From contig JACAEX010000014.1 of assembly GCA_013388635.1 (NCBI GenBank), forward strand, positions 62,001 through 126,000: 64,000 nt of DNA, read 5' to 3'. The position numbers were made by a program, and so were the translations under genes. Of this stretch, positions 16,632-24,811 are shown one piece after another (the first letter of the stretch is position 1; each line of letters starts with the position of its first letter). The notes beneath the pieces are model-generated. The model searched no databases. It was not told where the DNA came from and saw only the letters and a program-made list of their open reading frames with translations. This DNA comes from Syntrophaceae bacterium. Lineage in GTDB: Bacteria; Desulfobacterota; BSN033; UBA1163.

Positions 16632-18004
16632 AGGCGAAGAGAATTCTCATCATTGATGATGAACGTTCCCTTCTTGAAACCCTTGAGATGTTCCTTACCG
16701 AGAAAGGTTACTCAGTTCGGTGTGCCCTCTCTGGAAAAGAGGGTTTGAAGCAGTGCAGTCTCTTCGATCCTCATGTGATCATTCTGGACATCCGCCTCCC
16801 TGACAGGGATGGTCTGGAAGTGCTTCAAGAACTGATCCAGAATGATAAAAAGAACATTATCATCATTACAGCATTTCATGATATGGATATAACGATTAAG
16901 GCTGTGAAATTAGGAGCCTTCGACTATATCCCCAAACCCATAGACGTGGAAGAACTCGATCGGGTGATCGATAAGGCCCTAAAATCTTTAAGCCTGGGAC
17001 GAACGGTCGAGGAGGATGTATGCATAGATCCTTCCTTATCCTATTTAAGTGGCAAGATCATCGGCAAGAGCAAGGGAATTAAAGAGATCTTTAAGGCCAT
17101 TGGAATACTGTCAGAAAACCGGGTCACCGTCCTCATCGAGGGTGAAACAGGTACGGGCAAGGAGCTGATCGCAAGGGCAATCCATTGTAATAGCCCTTAC
17201 AGGGAGGAGCCTTTCCAGGCCATCAATTGTTCAACCATTGTGGGCACCCTCCTGGAAAGCGAACTCTTCGGTCACGAGAAGGGAGCTTTCACCGGGGCAT
17301 TCGGTTTAAAGAGAGGGAAGTTTGAACTCGCAGGTCATGGGACGATTTTCCTCGACGAAGTTGACGATCTCCCTCTTACGCTCCAGTCGAAAATCCTAAG
17401 GTTCTTGCAGGAAAAGGAGTTTGAACGTCTTGGGGGAGAAAAGAAGATCAAATCGAACGCAAGGGTCATCGCCGCAACCAACAAAGACCTTTGGAAGATG
17501 GTAAAGGAAGGCACCTTCAGAGAAGACCTCTTCTACAGACTCAATGTGGCCAATATCAAGGTACCCCCGCTCAGGGAGCGTAAGTCGGATATCCCCCTTC
17601 TGGTTGAGTATATCCTCAGAAAAATCAGCCAAGAGTTGAGCAAAAGCATAAAAAAAGTTGAAAAGGAAGCGCTGAAGAGAATGATCGAATACGATTGGCC
17701 TGGCAATGTAAGAGAATTGGAAAATGTCCTTACCAATGTTGCCCTCAATACCCCAGGGGAGGTCATCCTTGAAGAAGCGATCGCTCCCTTGTTGGGACAA
17801 AAGCTGAACATCCATCAGAATCCGATCTATCTTCTCAATAAGAAACAGAATCTCAAGGATATCGAGAAGGAGCATATCCTTGAGGTCCTTAACCATACCC
17901 AGTGGCATTTGGGCAAGGCCTGTCAGATCCTCGGAGTTTCACGGCCTACCCTCCGCCATAAACTCAAAGCGTACGAAATTTCAGGCGATCGGAAAACGAT
18001 TTAG
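16628..18004 (+). CDS. NtrC-family sigma-54-dependent response regulator
   Basis: 458 residues: receiver domain with phospho-acceptor Asp54 (ILDIRLPDRDG) and the K of YIPKP. The central AAA+ domain (about 140-370) has Walker A GETGTGKE, the sigma-54 contact loop GAFTGAF and Walker B-type GTIFLDEVDD. The C-terminal Fis-type helix-turn-helix is LGKACQILGVSRPTLRHKL. It activates RNA polymerase-sigma-54. A consensus sigma-54 promoter lies 128 bp beyond its stop, before the first transporter gene, making that the natural target (inference). Confidence 0.95.
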   Translation: MKAKRILIIDDERSLLETLEMFLTEKGYSVRCALSGKEGLKQCSLFDPHVIILDIRLPDRDGLEVLQELIQNDKKNIIIITAFHDMDITIKAVKLGAFDYIPKPIDVEELDRVIDKALKSLSLGRTVEEDVCIDPSLSYLSGKIIGKSKGIKEIFKAIGILSENRVTVLIEGETGTGKELIARAIHCNSPYREEPFQAINCSTIVGTLLESELFGHEKGAFTGAFGLKRGKFELAGHGTIFLDEVDDLPLTLQSKILRFLQEKEFERLGGEKKIKSNARVIAATNKDLWKMVKEGTFREDLFYRLNVANIKVPPLRERKSDIPLLVEYILRKISQELSKSIKKVEKEALKRMIEYDWPGNVRELENVLTNVALNTPGEVILEEAIAPLLGQKLNIHQNPIYLLNKKQNLKDIEKEHILEVLNHTQWHLGKACQILGVSRPTLRHKLKAYEISGDRKTI

Positions 18005-18131
18005 ACAACCGTACTCGTTTGAAACTATTTTTCAAAAAGTAAAAGAGCTTTTCAACTCAACCTGAACAATAGGTTCCACTCAAACCCTTTAACGCATTGG
18101 AATTATACTGATTACCTGATGAAAGGCGGGT

Positions 18132-18147
18132 TGGCACGCCTGTTGCT
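18132..18147 (+). promoter_or_regulatory. Sigma-54 (-24/-12) promoter
   Basis: TGGCACGCCTGTTGCT matches the sigma-54 consensus with GG and GC separated by exactly ten bases. Expected start of transcription is about 18158, giving a 5' leader of about 60 nt to the ATG at 18220. It directly follows the NtrC-type regulator gene. Upstream, at 18021-18040, an ACT-ATTTTT-C-AAAAAGT inverted repeat could be an activator site. Confidence 0.85.
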
Positions 18148-18219
18148 AACCTCATCATCTCGTGATGATTTGAAATTGGGATCCAATTGGGATCCAAATG
18201 AGTGAGAAAGGAGAGGGTG

Positions 18220-19476
18220 ATGATGAAAAAAAAGAGACTGATCGGTGGCCTTTGTGTACTCTGGATAAGCTCCGTTTTATTTCTCCTCCCAGCTTTAGCA
18301 CAGGAAAAACCTGTTAAATTGGGAGTCCTCTTCATCATGTCCGGTCCAATGGGAGGATATGGCAAACATGGCATGCAGGCGGTTCAGCTTGCCGTGGATG
18401 AAATCAATGCCCGGGGAGGGATCCTCGGCCGAAAGGTGGAGGCCCTCTTTGAAGATACAAAACTTAAGGCTGACTTGGCGACCCAGATCACAAAAAGATT
18501 TATCCTTGAGGACAAAGTCGATTTTATTATCGGCCCTACATCCAGTGGAGTGGCGGTGGCCGTATCAAAGGTTGTGACAGAACACAAAAAAATCCTCGTC
18601 TTGACACAAGCTGCTGCAGATTCCTTAACCGGAGACCAGTTCAGTCGTTATCAGTTTGCAACCCTGAGCAATGCCATGATGCATTCCCGCGCCGGAGCCA
18701 TCTATTTGGCCTCAAAGCCCTACAGGCGGTGGATGTGCATTGGCCCCAACTATAACTACGGGTGGGATTCCTGGGCCCAATTCAAGGCAAAATTGAAAGA
18801 ACTAAGGTCTGATGTAGAGTTCATTGGCGAATTATGGCCGAAGCTGATGGAGAAGGATTTCACCCCTTTTATCCAGAAGATCATAGAAGCGAAACCCGAT
18901 GCGGTCTGGTCTCCTCTCTGGGGGATGGACGCGGTGAACTTCATCAAACAGGGAATCCCTTTGGATCTCTTTAATAAAATCAAATTCGCCTTCCCCGACG
19001 GAGCGGCCTTAGAAACATTGTTGCCCCTGGGTAAGGATATGCCAAAGGGTATCTACGTGGCCGCCCGGTACTTCTTTCTGACGCCAGATACAGAAACGAA
19101 TCGGCAATTCGTAAAAAATTATATGGATCGATTCAAAGATTATCCCGACTATATGGCAGCAGAAACCTATGCGGGTGTCTATTTTATCAAGGCCGCCATC
19201 GAACGGGCAGGAACTCTGGACACAGAAAAGTTAATCGAGGCGATCGAGAAGGAACCTCTCGCCTGGGAAACCCCTGAGGGTTGGAAGATCATGAGGAAGG
19301 AGGACCATGCCGTGGTGGAGGATGTCGTCTGGGGCGAAACGATTTACAGTGAAAGATACGGGTTTTCGATCCTCAAAAATATGCAAGCCATTCAAGGAGA
19401 AGAAATTTGCAGGACCCCGCAAGAATTGAAAGAGGTTCGTGCCAAATATGAAAAGAAGATAAGGGGAGAAAAGTGA
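18220..19476 (+). CDS. Branched-chain-type ABC transporter substrate-binding protein
   Basis: About 418 residues from the ATG at 18220, which has AAGGAGAGG just upstream; a GTG at 18202 is less likely. Signal peptide MMKKKRLIGGLCVLWISSVLFLLPALA then the mature EKPVKLGVLFIMSGPMGGYG of type I periplasmic binding proteins. Two lobes follow (IIGPTSSGVAVAVSKV; AETYAGVYFIKAAIERAG). It collects a substrate in the periplasm for the LivHMGF-type permease encoded downstream. First gene after the sigma-54 promoter. Confidence 0.93.
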   Translation: MMKKKRLIGGLCVLWISSVLFLLPALAQEKPVKLGVLFIMSGPMGGYGKHGMQAVQLAVDEINARGGILGRKVEALFEDTKLKADLATQITKRFILEDKVDFIIGPTSSGVAVAVSKVVTEHKKILVLTQAAADSLTGDQFSRYQFATLSNAMMHSRAGAIYLASKPYRRWMCIGPNYNYGWDSWAQFKAKLKELRSDVEFIGELWPKLMEKDFTPFIQKIIEAKPDAVWSPLWGMDAVNFIKQGIPLDLFNKIKFAFPDGAALETLLPLGKDMPKGIYVAARYFFLTPDTETNRQFVKNYMDRFKDYPDYMAAETYAGVYFIKAAIERAGTLDTEKLIEAIEKEPLAWETPEGWKIMRKEDHAVVEDVVWGETIYSERYGFSILKNMQAIQGEEICRTPQELKEVRAKYEKKIRGEK

Positions 19477-19542
19477 ATGCGCAGCGGGGGTGTTTAGGTT
19501 CGAGCTATGATTTCAATTATTTCTCATTGATGGGGACCCTAA

Positions 19543-20289
19543 ATGTTGGAAATTAGAGGCCTGATGGTCTTCTATGAAAATGCCCTTGCGATTAATAACA
19601 TCAATCTGAATTGCCAGGGAGAAAAGGTAACTGGCGTTTTTGGTGCGAACAGCGCAGGGAAGTCTACTCTGATGTACACGATCTCTGGGATTATTCTGGA
19701 TGTGAAGAAGAAAGAGGAGATGAAAGGAGGAGAGCGAATCACTGTTCTTGGATCGATCGCCTTTGACGGAATGGATATCACCCATATGAAGCCGAGCGAA
19801 AGGGCAAGGAGGGGGATCATCCTCTGCCCGGAAAGGAGAAGGATCTTTCCTGAAAGTAGTACACTCGAAAATTTAAAAATAGGGGCTTATCTGGCCACAT
19901 CGATCCAGGCAAAAAAGACCCTTGATTATGTCTTTACGATCTTCCCACCTCTAAAAAATCTGAAGAACAGGGAGGGAGGATTTCTGAGCGGGGGTGAGCA
20001 ACAGATGCTGGCCATCGGAAGGGCGTTGATGGCACAGCCGAAATTGTTGCTTCTGGACGAACCCCTGCTCGGGTTGAGCCCTCTCATGGAGGTCATGCTG
20101 GCTCGTTCGATTCGGGACATCAACGCACAGACAGGGATCAGCATTCTTATCACAGAGCAATATGCTCGTCCAATTTTGCCCATCGTTCACTACGGCTATA
20201 TCCTTGAAAATGGGGGAGCTGTTTTACAGGGAACTTCCCAAGAATTGATGGAAAACCCGGATGTGAAATCCGCTTATTTTGGGTTGTAG
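19543..20289 (+). CDS. livF: Branched-chain-type ABC transporter ATP-binding protein, LivF-like
   Basis: 248 residues. Walker A GANSAGKST, signature LSGGEQQMLAIGRAL, Walker B LLLLDEPLLGL, and the C-terminal ENGGAVLQGTSQELMENPDVKSAYFGL typical of LivF. Compared with ordinary LivF it carries about 15 extra residues between Walker A and the Q-loop region (KKKEEMKGGERITVLGS). It is placed between two binding-protein genes, away from livG, whereas livG-livF are usually adjacent. Confidence 0.92.
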   Translation: MLEIRGLMVFYENALAINNINLNCQGEKVTGVFGANSAGKSTLMYTISGIILDVKKKEEMKGGERITVLGSIAFDGMDITHMKPSERARRGIILCPERRRIFPESSTLENLKIGAYLATSIQAKKTLDYVFTIFPPLKNLKNREGGFLSGGEQQMLAIGRALMAQPKLLLLDEPLLGLSPLMEVMLARSIRDINAQTGISILITEQYARPILPIVHYGYILENGGAVLQGTSQELMENPDVKSAYFGL

Positions 20290-20329
20290 GGCTAAATTGT
20301 GTATGAATTGCAACTGGCGTTCACTTGGG

Positions 20330-20358
20330 TTGACAGCATTCTTCGTTTTAAGTAGATT
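20330..20358 (+). promoter_or_regulatory. Predicted sigma-70-type promoter before third binding-protein gene
   Basis: TTGACA (20330-20335), 17-bp spacer, TAGATT (20353-20358). It lies in the 120-bp spacer before the binding-protein gene at 20413 and would give it expression independent of the upstream sigma-54 promoter. Confidence 0.5.
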
Positions 20359-20412
20359 GTTCTTGACTTCTCTGGATGTGGGGGAAAATCTACGATTAAA
20401 GGAGGGAGGCAT

Positions 20413-21705
20413 ATGAAAAGAAGGGGGTTTATTCTATTTGTAGGAGTTTCTTTTTTAATTGTCGCTTTATTAAGCATTCAATCCATCAGCACCAAGGCCA
20501 GCGCTCAGGGAAAGCCGATCGTGATCGGATCTCCTCTTTCTACGGCCTTTCTATACGGATGGGACGCAGAGAGGGCAATCAAATTAGCAGTTGAAGAGAT
20601 CAATGCAAAAGGAGGGGTGCAAGTCGGCAAAGAGAAGAGGCCGTTTAAGGTGGAGGTGATGGATACTCGCGACCTCGAACCCGGAGTGCCTGTGAGCGAC
20701 GCTCTATTGGTGGTGGAGAAGCTCATCCTCGAAAAAAATGCTGATTTTATCGTCGGCGGTCCGGTTAGGTCCGAAGCTGCCCTCGCCGCAATGGATCTCT
20801 TATCCAAGTACAAGAAGGTGTCCATATTGACCACGGGAGTTCTGACCCCAGCCTATCACAAGCGGGTGGCAGAGGAGTATGAGAAATTCAAATACTGTTT
20901 CAGGATCTCAGGAGAAGTTGGCTGGATGGTCGTGGGAGAGTTCATCCCCTGTCTCATGGATATCAAGGCTAAATATGGCCTCAATAGACTCTTCATTATG
21001 ATCCAGGATGTTGCACACGCGCGTGCAGGAGGTGATATTGTTGCTAAATTGGCCTCAGAGAAAGGTTGGCAAGTTCTGGGAAAAGAGATCTATCCCACCG
21101 GAACAACGGATTACTCGGTGGGCCTGCTCAAGGCCAAAAGGGAGAATGCGCAGGTGATCCTCATCTGGATGGATATGCCCGAAACCTCTATCCTCCTGAA
21201 GCAATGGTATGATATGAAAGTTCCGGCGCTCCCCTTTGGCACCATCATCTCGGCTGCTGAACAACCCGGATTCTGGAAGGCTACCGAAGGAAAAGGAGAA
21301 TACTGTCTGGCAAGCGTGGTGAATGCTGGAAATGCCCCCTCCAAAGCAACTCCGTGGACGATGAGGTTTGTCGAAGCCTATCAGAAAAAATACGGTCTGG
21401 AACCAGAGGGCTATGGAACCTCCTCCAGCTATATGGCGGTCTATGTCCTGAAAGACGCTATTGAGCGGGCTGGCTCACTTGGCTCAGATGCAGTGGTGAC
21501 CGCTCTTGAGAAGACGGATATGATGGGAGGGGTCTACGGAAGAATTAGGTTTAATCCCAAAAACCACCAGGTCATCCCCAGCGTTGATCCGAACGAGGGG
21601 GCAGTGGGAACGATCTTCCAATGGCAGGCTGCCAAAAGGATTACTGTCTTCCCACCCAAAATTGCTGTGGGAGAGATCAAGCTCCCTCCCTGGATGAAAA
21701 AATAA
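20413..21705 (+). CDS. Branched-chain-type ABC transporter substrate-binding protein
   Basis: 430 residues with AAGGAGGGAGG before the ATG. Signal peptide (MKRRGFILFVGVSFLIVALLSIQ...ASAQ), then KPIVIGSPLSTAFLYGWDAERAIKLAVEEINAKGG, a standard type I periplasmic binding fold. It differs enough from the proteins at 13763 and 18220 that three ligands, or three ligand-affinity classes, are likely. Followed by the permease genes. Confidence 0.92.
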   Translation: MKRRGFILFVGVSFLIVALLSIQSISTKASAQGKPIVIGSPLSTAFLYGWDAERAIKLAVEEINAKGGVQVGKEKRPFKVEVMDTRDLEPGVPVSDALLVVEKLILEKNADFIVGGPVRSEAALAAMDLLSKYKKVSILTTGVLTPAYHKRVAEEYEKFKYCFRISGEVGWMVVGEFIPCLMDIKAKYGLNRLFIMIQDVAHARAGGDIVAKLASEKGWQVLGKEIYPTGTTDYSVGLLKAKRENAQVILIWMDMPETSILLKQWYDMKVPALPFGTIISAAEQPGFWKATEGKGEYCLASVVNAGNAPSKATPWTMRFVEAYQKKYGLEPEGYGTSSSYMAVYVLKDAIERAGSLGSDAVVTALEKTDMMGGVYGRIRFNPKNHQVIPSVDPNEGAVGTIFQWQAAKRITVFPPKIAVGEIKLPPWMKK

Positions 21706-21841
21706 CATGCTGGAATACTGGAATAGTGGAATGCTGGGAAAGAATAAAGGGATGGAAAAACAGAAAAAAAGAAGTAGCAAGGTATCGAATTGGTCTTGAA
21801 ATAACCCAATCTTCCAACATTCCATTATTCCAATCTCTGTT
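21706..21841. repeat. Palindromic spacer with 8-bp periodic arms (TGGAATNN)
   Basis: The left arm has TGGAATAC, TGGAATAG, TGGAATGC in tandem (from 21712). The right arm, near 21810-21835, has the inverted CTTCCAAC, ATTCCATT, ATTCCAAT. The element fills the spacer completely and abuts the livH start codon. Confidence 0.8.
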
Positions 21842-21843
21842 CT

Positions 21844-22710
21844 ATGGACATTCTGATTTACGGCATGGTCAATAGCTTTTCCCTGGCCCTGATGGCGATC
21901 GGCTTCACCCTGGTCTATGGGATCAGCAGGCTCCCCAATTTCGCCCATGGAGCACTCTATGTGGTCACAGGGTTTCTGGTCTGGAGCTTTCTCAATATTT
22001 TGAAGATCCATTACATCTTTGCGATTCTGCTCGGCCTGCTGATCATGGGATTGATCGGCGCATTCATCTATCGGTTCATCCTCATCCGCGTCAGAGGAAT
22101 GGCGACCTCTGAGATCATTGCGACCTATGCCCTGGGCTTGGCGGTTCTTGAGTTCTTGCGGTGGAAAGGCTTCAAGGGGATGACCTATACGCTTCCGGTC
22201 TTCATTGAAGGGAGCGTCAGTATTGGAGGCACCCCCGTCGATCTTCAGCGGTTGATCGTCATAGGAATCGGGATCATCGTGGTCGCTTTTATGTGGCTCT
22301 TCACCCATTTCAACAAGACGGGTTTGGCACTGAGAGGAATGGCGCAGGATGAACATGCGGCCATGATGTTGGGAATCGATTCCGACTGGATGGCGGTGAT
22401 TGCCATGGCCATGGGCTCCATCCTCGCCGGTCTGTCAGCCATCGTCCTCCTTCCTCTGGGCAACATTGTTGTGGAGACGGGCTACAATGTCCTGATCCTC
22501 TCCATTGCAGTATGCATTGTGGGAGGCCTCGGAAGCTGGGTCGGTGCGATTTTGGCCGCCTTCATGATCGGGTTCATCCAGATCATTACGGTCGCTTATA
22601 TCCAATCCCATTTCCATATGGTCGTCGCGCTCCTGGCCATTATCATCACCCTGATCTTGAGACCCTCTGGACTCTTTGGCAGACAGAAGGAGTTGGAGGA
22701 AAGAGTATAA
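21844..22710 (+). CDS. livH: Branched-chain-type ABC transporter permease, LivH-like
   Basis: 288 residues with about eight hydrophobic segments. The N-terminal YGMVNSFSLALMAIGFTLVYGISRLPNFAHGALY, the GLALRGMAQDEHAAMMLGID cytoplasmic loop and the terminal LRPSGLFGR are diagnostic of LivH. It forms half of the membrane channel with LivM. No good ribosome site; the start sits at the end of a palindromic spacer. Confidence 0.93.
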   Translation: MDILIYGMVNSFSLALMAIGFTLVYGISRLPNFAHGALYVVTGFLVWSFLNILKIHYIFAILLGLLIMGLIGAFIYRFILIRVRGMATSEIIATYALGLAVLEFLRWKGFKGMTYTLPVFIEGSVSIGGTPVDLQRLIVIGIGIIVVAFMWLFTHFNKTGLALRGMAQDEHAAMMLGIDSDWMAVIAMAMGSILAGLSAIVLLPLGNIVVETGYNVLILSIAVCIVGGLGSWVGAILAAFMIGFIQIITVAYIQSHFHMVVALLAIIITLILRPSGLFGRQKELEERV

Positions 22711-22714
22711 AAAC

Positions 22715-22867
22715 AAAATTCCGAAGCACGAAACAAATTTAAAATTCAGTTCTTAAATTTTCAAAACTGTTTAGGTCATTCGAATTTCGGTAATTTGGAT
22801 TTGTTTCGGATTTTCCGCCAAAGGCGGATCTGCTTCTGGCATGACGATATTCGGATTTCGGATTTAC
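22715..22867. repeat. Palindromic spacer copy B, homologous to 11499-11647
   Basis: Begins CCGAAGCACGAAACAAATT and ends with TTTCGGTAATTTGG, ATTTGTTTCGG, CCGCCAAAGGCGG and GGCATGACGATATTCGG, matching the copy between korA and korB nearly base for base at both ends. The middle part (22740-22785) is diverged. Confidence 0.88.
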
Positions 22868-22882
22868 GTTTAGCTTGGTCTC

Positions 22883-23908
22883 ATGGATAAAAACCGGGTC
22901 ACTCCAGAGAGACGTAAAGAGCGATTGGATCGAGGGATTAAAGTCCGAACAGAGGGGATCTATGCCATTGCTTCATGGGAGGAGATTTCTTATCTCGTTC
23001 TTCCGCGACTGCTTCTGATCGTAGGCCTGCTTCTCCTTCCGTTACTGATGCCGTCTCTTTACTGGAAAAGGGTGATCTCGATCGTCTCGATCTACGCACT
23101 GCTCGCCCTCGGGTTCGATTTCCTTGCCCATTTTGTCGGACTGGTCTCTCTGGGAGGCGCCTTCTTTGTCGGGACAGGTGGATATATCGCAGCCATTCTC
23201 AACAAGGCATTCGGTCTATCACCAACCTTCACCATTCCGATGGCCACCCTGGCCGGAGCAGCAATCTGTACCCTTCTCCTTCTTCCCGCCCTTCCTCTGA
23301 GAGGGGTCTACTTTGCCATCGTGACCCTGATGTACCCTCTGGTACTGGCAAGAATTATCGAGGCGCTAAACATCCTGGGCGGGACAGACGGTATCCTGGG
23401 TGTGGCCGGTTTCCCAAGCCGATGGATCGAACAGTACCTCATCCTCTTGATCATTATCCTCGCCCTCTTCGGTTTGAGACGGCTGGTCAACGAAGATATC
23501 GGCCTGGTCTTCCGGGGAGTCAAGGATAATGATCAAGCGGTCAGGGCGTCTGGATTAAGCATCACCTTCTACAAGGCGATTGCAGTTTTTATCGCCTCTG
23601 GTCTCGGTTCTCTCGGAGGCGCCTACCTCTCCCATATCTACATGTGGTCAGGGATCTCCCAATTCGCCTTGGATTTCTCCATCATCCCCATTGCTGCAAC
23701 GGTGATCGGCGGAGGAGGGACGTTGGTCGGACCCCTGTTAGGGTGTTTCATCCTCGTCCCCGTTTCAGAACTGTTGCGTGCCTTTGGAACCCTTCGAATC
23801 GTCTTCTACTCGCTGATCCTGATGCTCTTCATCATGTTCAGAAGCGAAGGGATCATGGTCTATGCACAGCGAAAATATCATCAATTCGAGAGGTGGGTAA
23901 AGGTATGA
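22883..23908 (+). CDS. livM: Branched-chain-type ABC transporter permease, LivM-like
   Basis: 341 residues with a roughly 35-residue charged cytosolic N-terminus, then about nine hydrophobic segments. SIYALLALGFDFLAHFVGLVSLGGAFFVGTGGY, the loop VFRGVKDNDQAVRASGLSITFYKAIAVFIASGLGSLGGA and the C-terminal FRSEGI match LivM. The stop overlaps the livG start (ATGA). Confidence 0.92.
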   Translation: MDKNRVTPERRKERLDRGIKVRTEGIYAIASWEEISYLVLPRLLLIVGLLLLPLLMPSLYWKRVISIVSIYALLALGFDFLAHFVGLVSLGGAFFVGTGGYIAAILNKAFGLSPTFTIPMATLAGAAICTLLLLPALPLRGVYFAIVTLMYPLVLARIIEALNILGGTDGILGVAGFPSRWIEQYLILLIIILALFGLRRLVNEDIGLVFRGVKDNDQAVRASGLSITFYKAIAVFIASGLGSLGGAYLSHIYMWSGISQFALDFSIIPIAATVIGGGGTLVGPLLGCFILVPVSELLRAFGTLRIVFYSLILMLFIMFRSEGIMVYAQRKYHQFERWVKV

Positions 23909-24693
23909 GTCAAGAGCCCATCCTGCAGGTCAACAAGGTATGCAAATCTTTCGGAGGGGTTCAGGCATTATCGAATGTCAGCTTCGAGGTGAGCCAGGGA
24001 GAGGTCTTTGGAATCATCGGCCCGAATGGGTCAGGCAAAACCACGCTCATCAATTGCATCACCGGTTTCATCAGGATGGACTCTGGCAGGGTCCTTTACC
24101 GAGGCAGGGAGATCACGAACAAGCCGCCCAACCGGATTGCCAATCTCGGAGTGACGAGGACGTTTCAGATCATGAGGCCCTATTACAGTCTTCCCGCCTA
24201 CAAGAACCTGATCATCCCCCTCTTCTCTCCGAGGGCCCGGCAGAGCGGTGGATGGAGAGGAGGGGGTAAGCTTGGAGATCGAGCAACCGTGAGCATCGAC
24301 ATCCTTGAAGAGATCGGCTTTGAACGGGACTCGTTTGTCCCGTATAAGCTCGCTTCGAGCCTTCCCACCGGGTATCTGAAGCGCCTCGAGCTTGCCAGAT
24401 GTCTTGCCCTGAGGCCGGACATCATCCTCTGTGATGAGGTCTTCTCAGGACTCAGTATGAGTGAGATCGCCAGCATGGTCCCCCTGATCGAAAAGCTCCA
24501 GATGGATGGGATCACCCTGGTCATGATCGAACATCGGTTGAGAGAACTCTTCCGGGTGGCCAACCGGGTGATGGTGCTGAACTTCGGTGAGAAGCTGACA
24601 GAAGGTGTTCCTGAAGAGGTGATGCAGGACGAGAAGGTGAAAGAGGCTTACCTCGGCTCAGAGAAGTTATTGGATTATATGTTTGAAGCTTGA
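23905..24693 (+). CDS. livG: Branched-chain-type ABC transporter ATP-binding protein, LivG-like
   Basis: 262 residues from the ATG at 23905 overlapping livM. Walker A GPNGSGKTT, TRTFQI Q-loop, YLKRLELARCLA in place of the usual LSxGQ signature, and IILCDEVFSGL in place of the common LLLDEP Walker B. LivG-specific VFGIIGPNGSGKTTLINCITGF is present. The divergent signature SSLPTGYLKRLELARC (no LSGG) is worth noting, although LivG proteins often show LPYGxxRRLEIARAL. Confidence 0.92.
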   Translation: MSQEPILQVNKVCKSFGGVQALSNVSFEVSQGEVFGIIGPNGSGKTTLINCITGFIRMDSGRVLYRGREITNKPPNRIANLGVTRTFQIMRPYYSLPAYKNLIIPLFSPRARQSGGWRGGGKLGDRATVSIDILEEIGFERDSFVPYKLASSLPTGYLKRLELARCLALRPDIILCDEVFSGLSMSEIASMVPLIEKLQMDGITLVMIEHRLRELFRVANRVMVLNFGEKLTEGVPEEVMQDEKVKEAYLGSEKLLDYMFEA

Positions 24694-24699
24694 TGAAAG

Positions 24700-24803
24700 A
24701 TCATTGCAAAATTAGCAATTAGCAATGGCCATTTAGCAATGATAAAAATTTTTAAATTCTTTGTTAATTTTGCACTGTTAATTTTTCAATTTTCAACGGG
24801 GTT
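24700..24803. repeat. Palindromic spacer (AGCAATT/AATTTTGC type)
   Basis: Left arm AAATTAGCAATTAGCAATGG, with another TAGCAATG unit. Right arm TTGTTAATTTTGCACTGTTAA followed by TTTTTCAATTTTCAA. Same layout as the other spacers, here before the acyl-CoA ligase gene. Confidence 0.65.
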
Positions 24804-24811
24804 TAAAAAGG

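Noticed and set aside
21484-22356. 290-codon minus-strand frame opposite a binding protein and livH
   Set aside because: Low-complexity D/H/P-rich shadow of the coding strand; crosses a palindromic spacer; no family resemblance.
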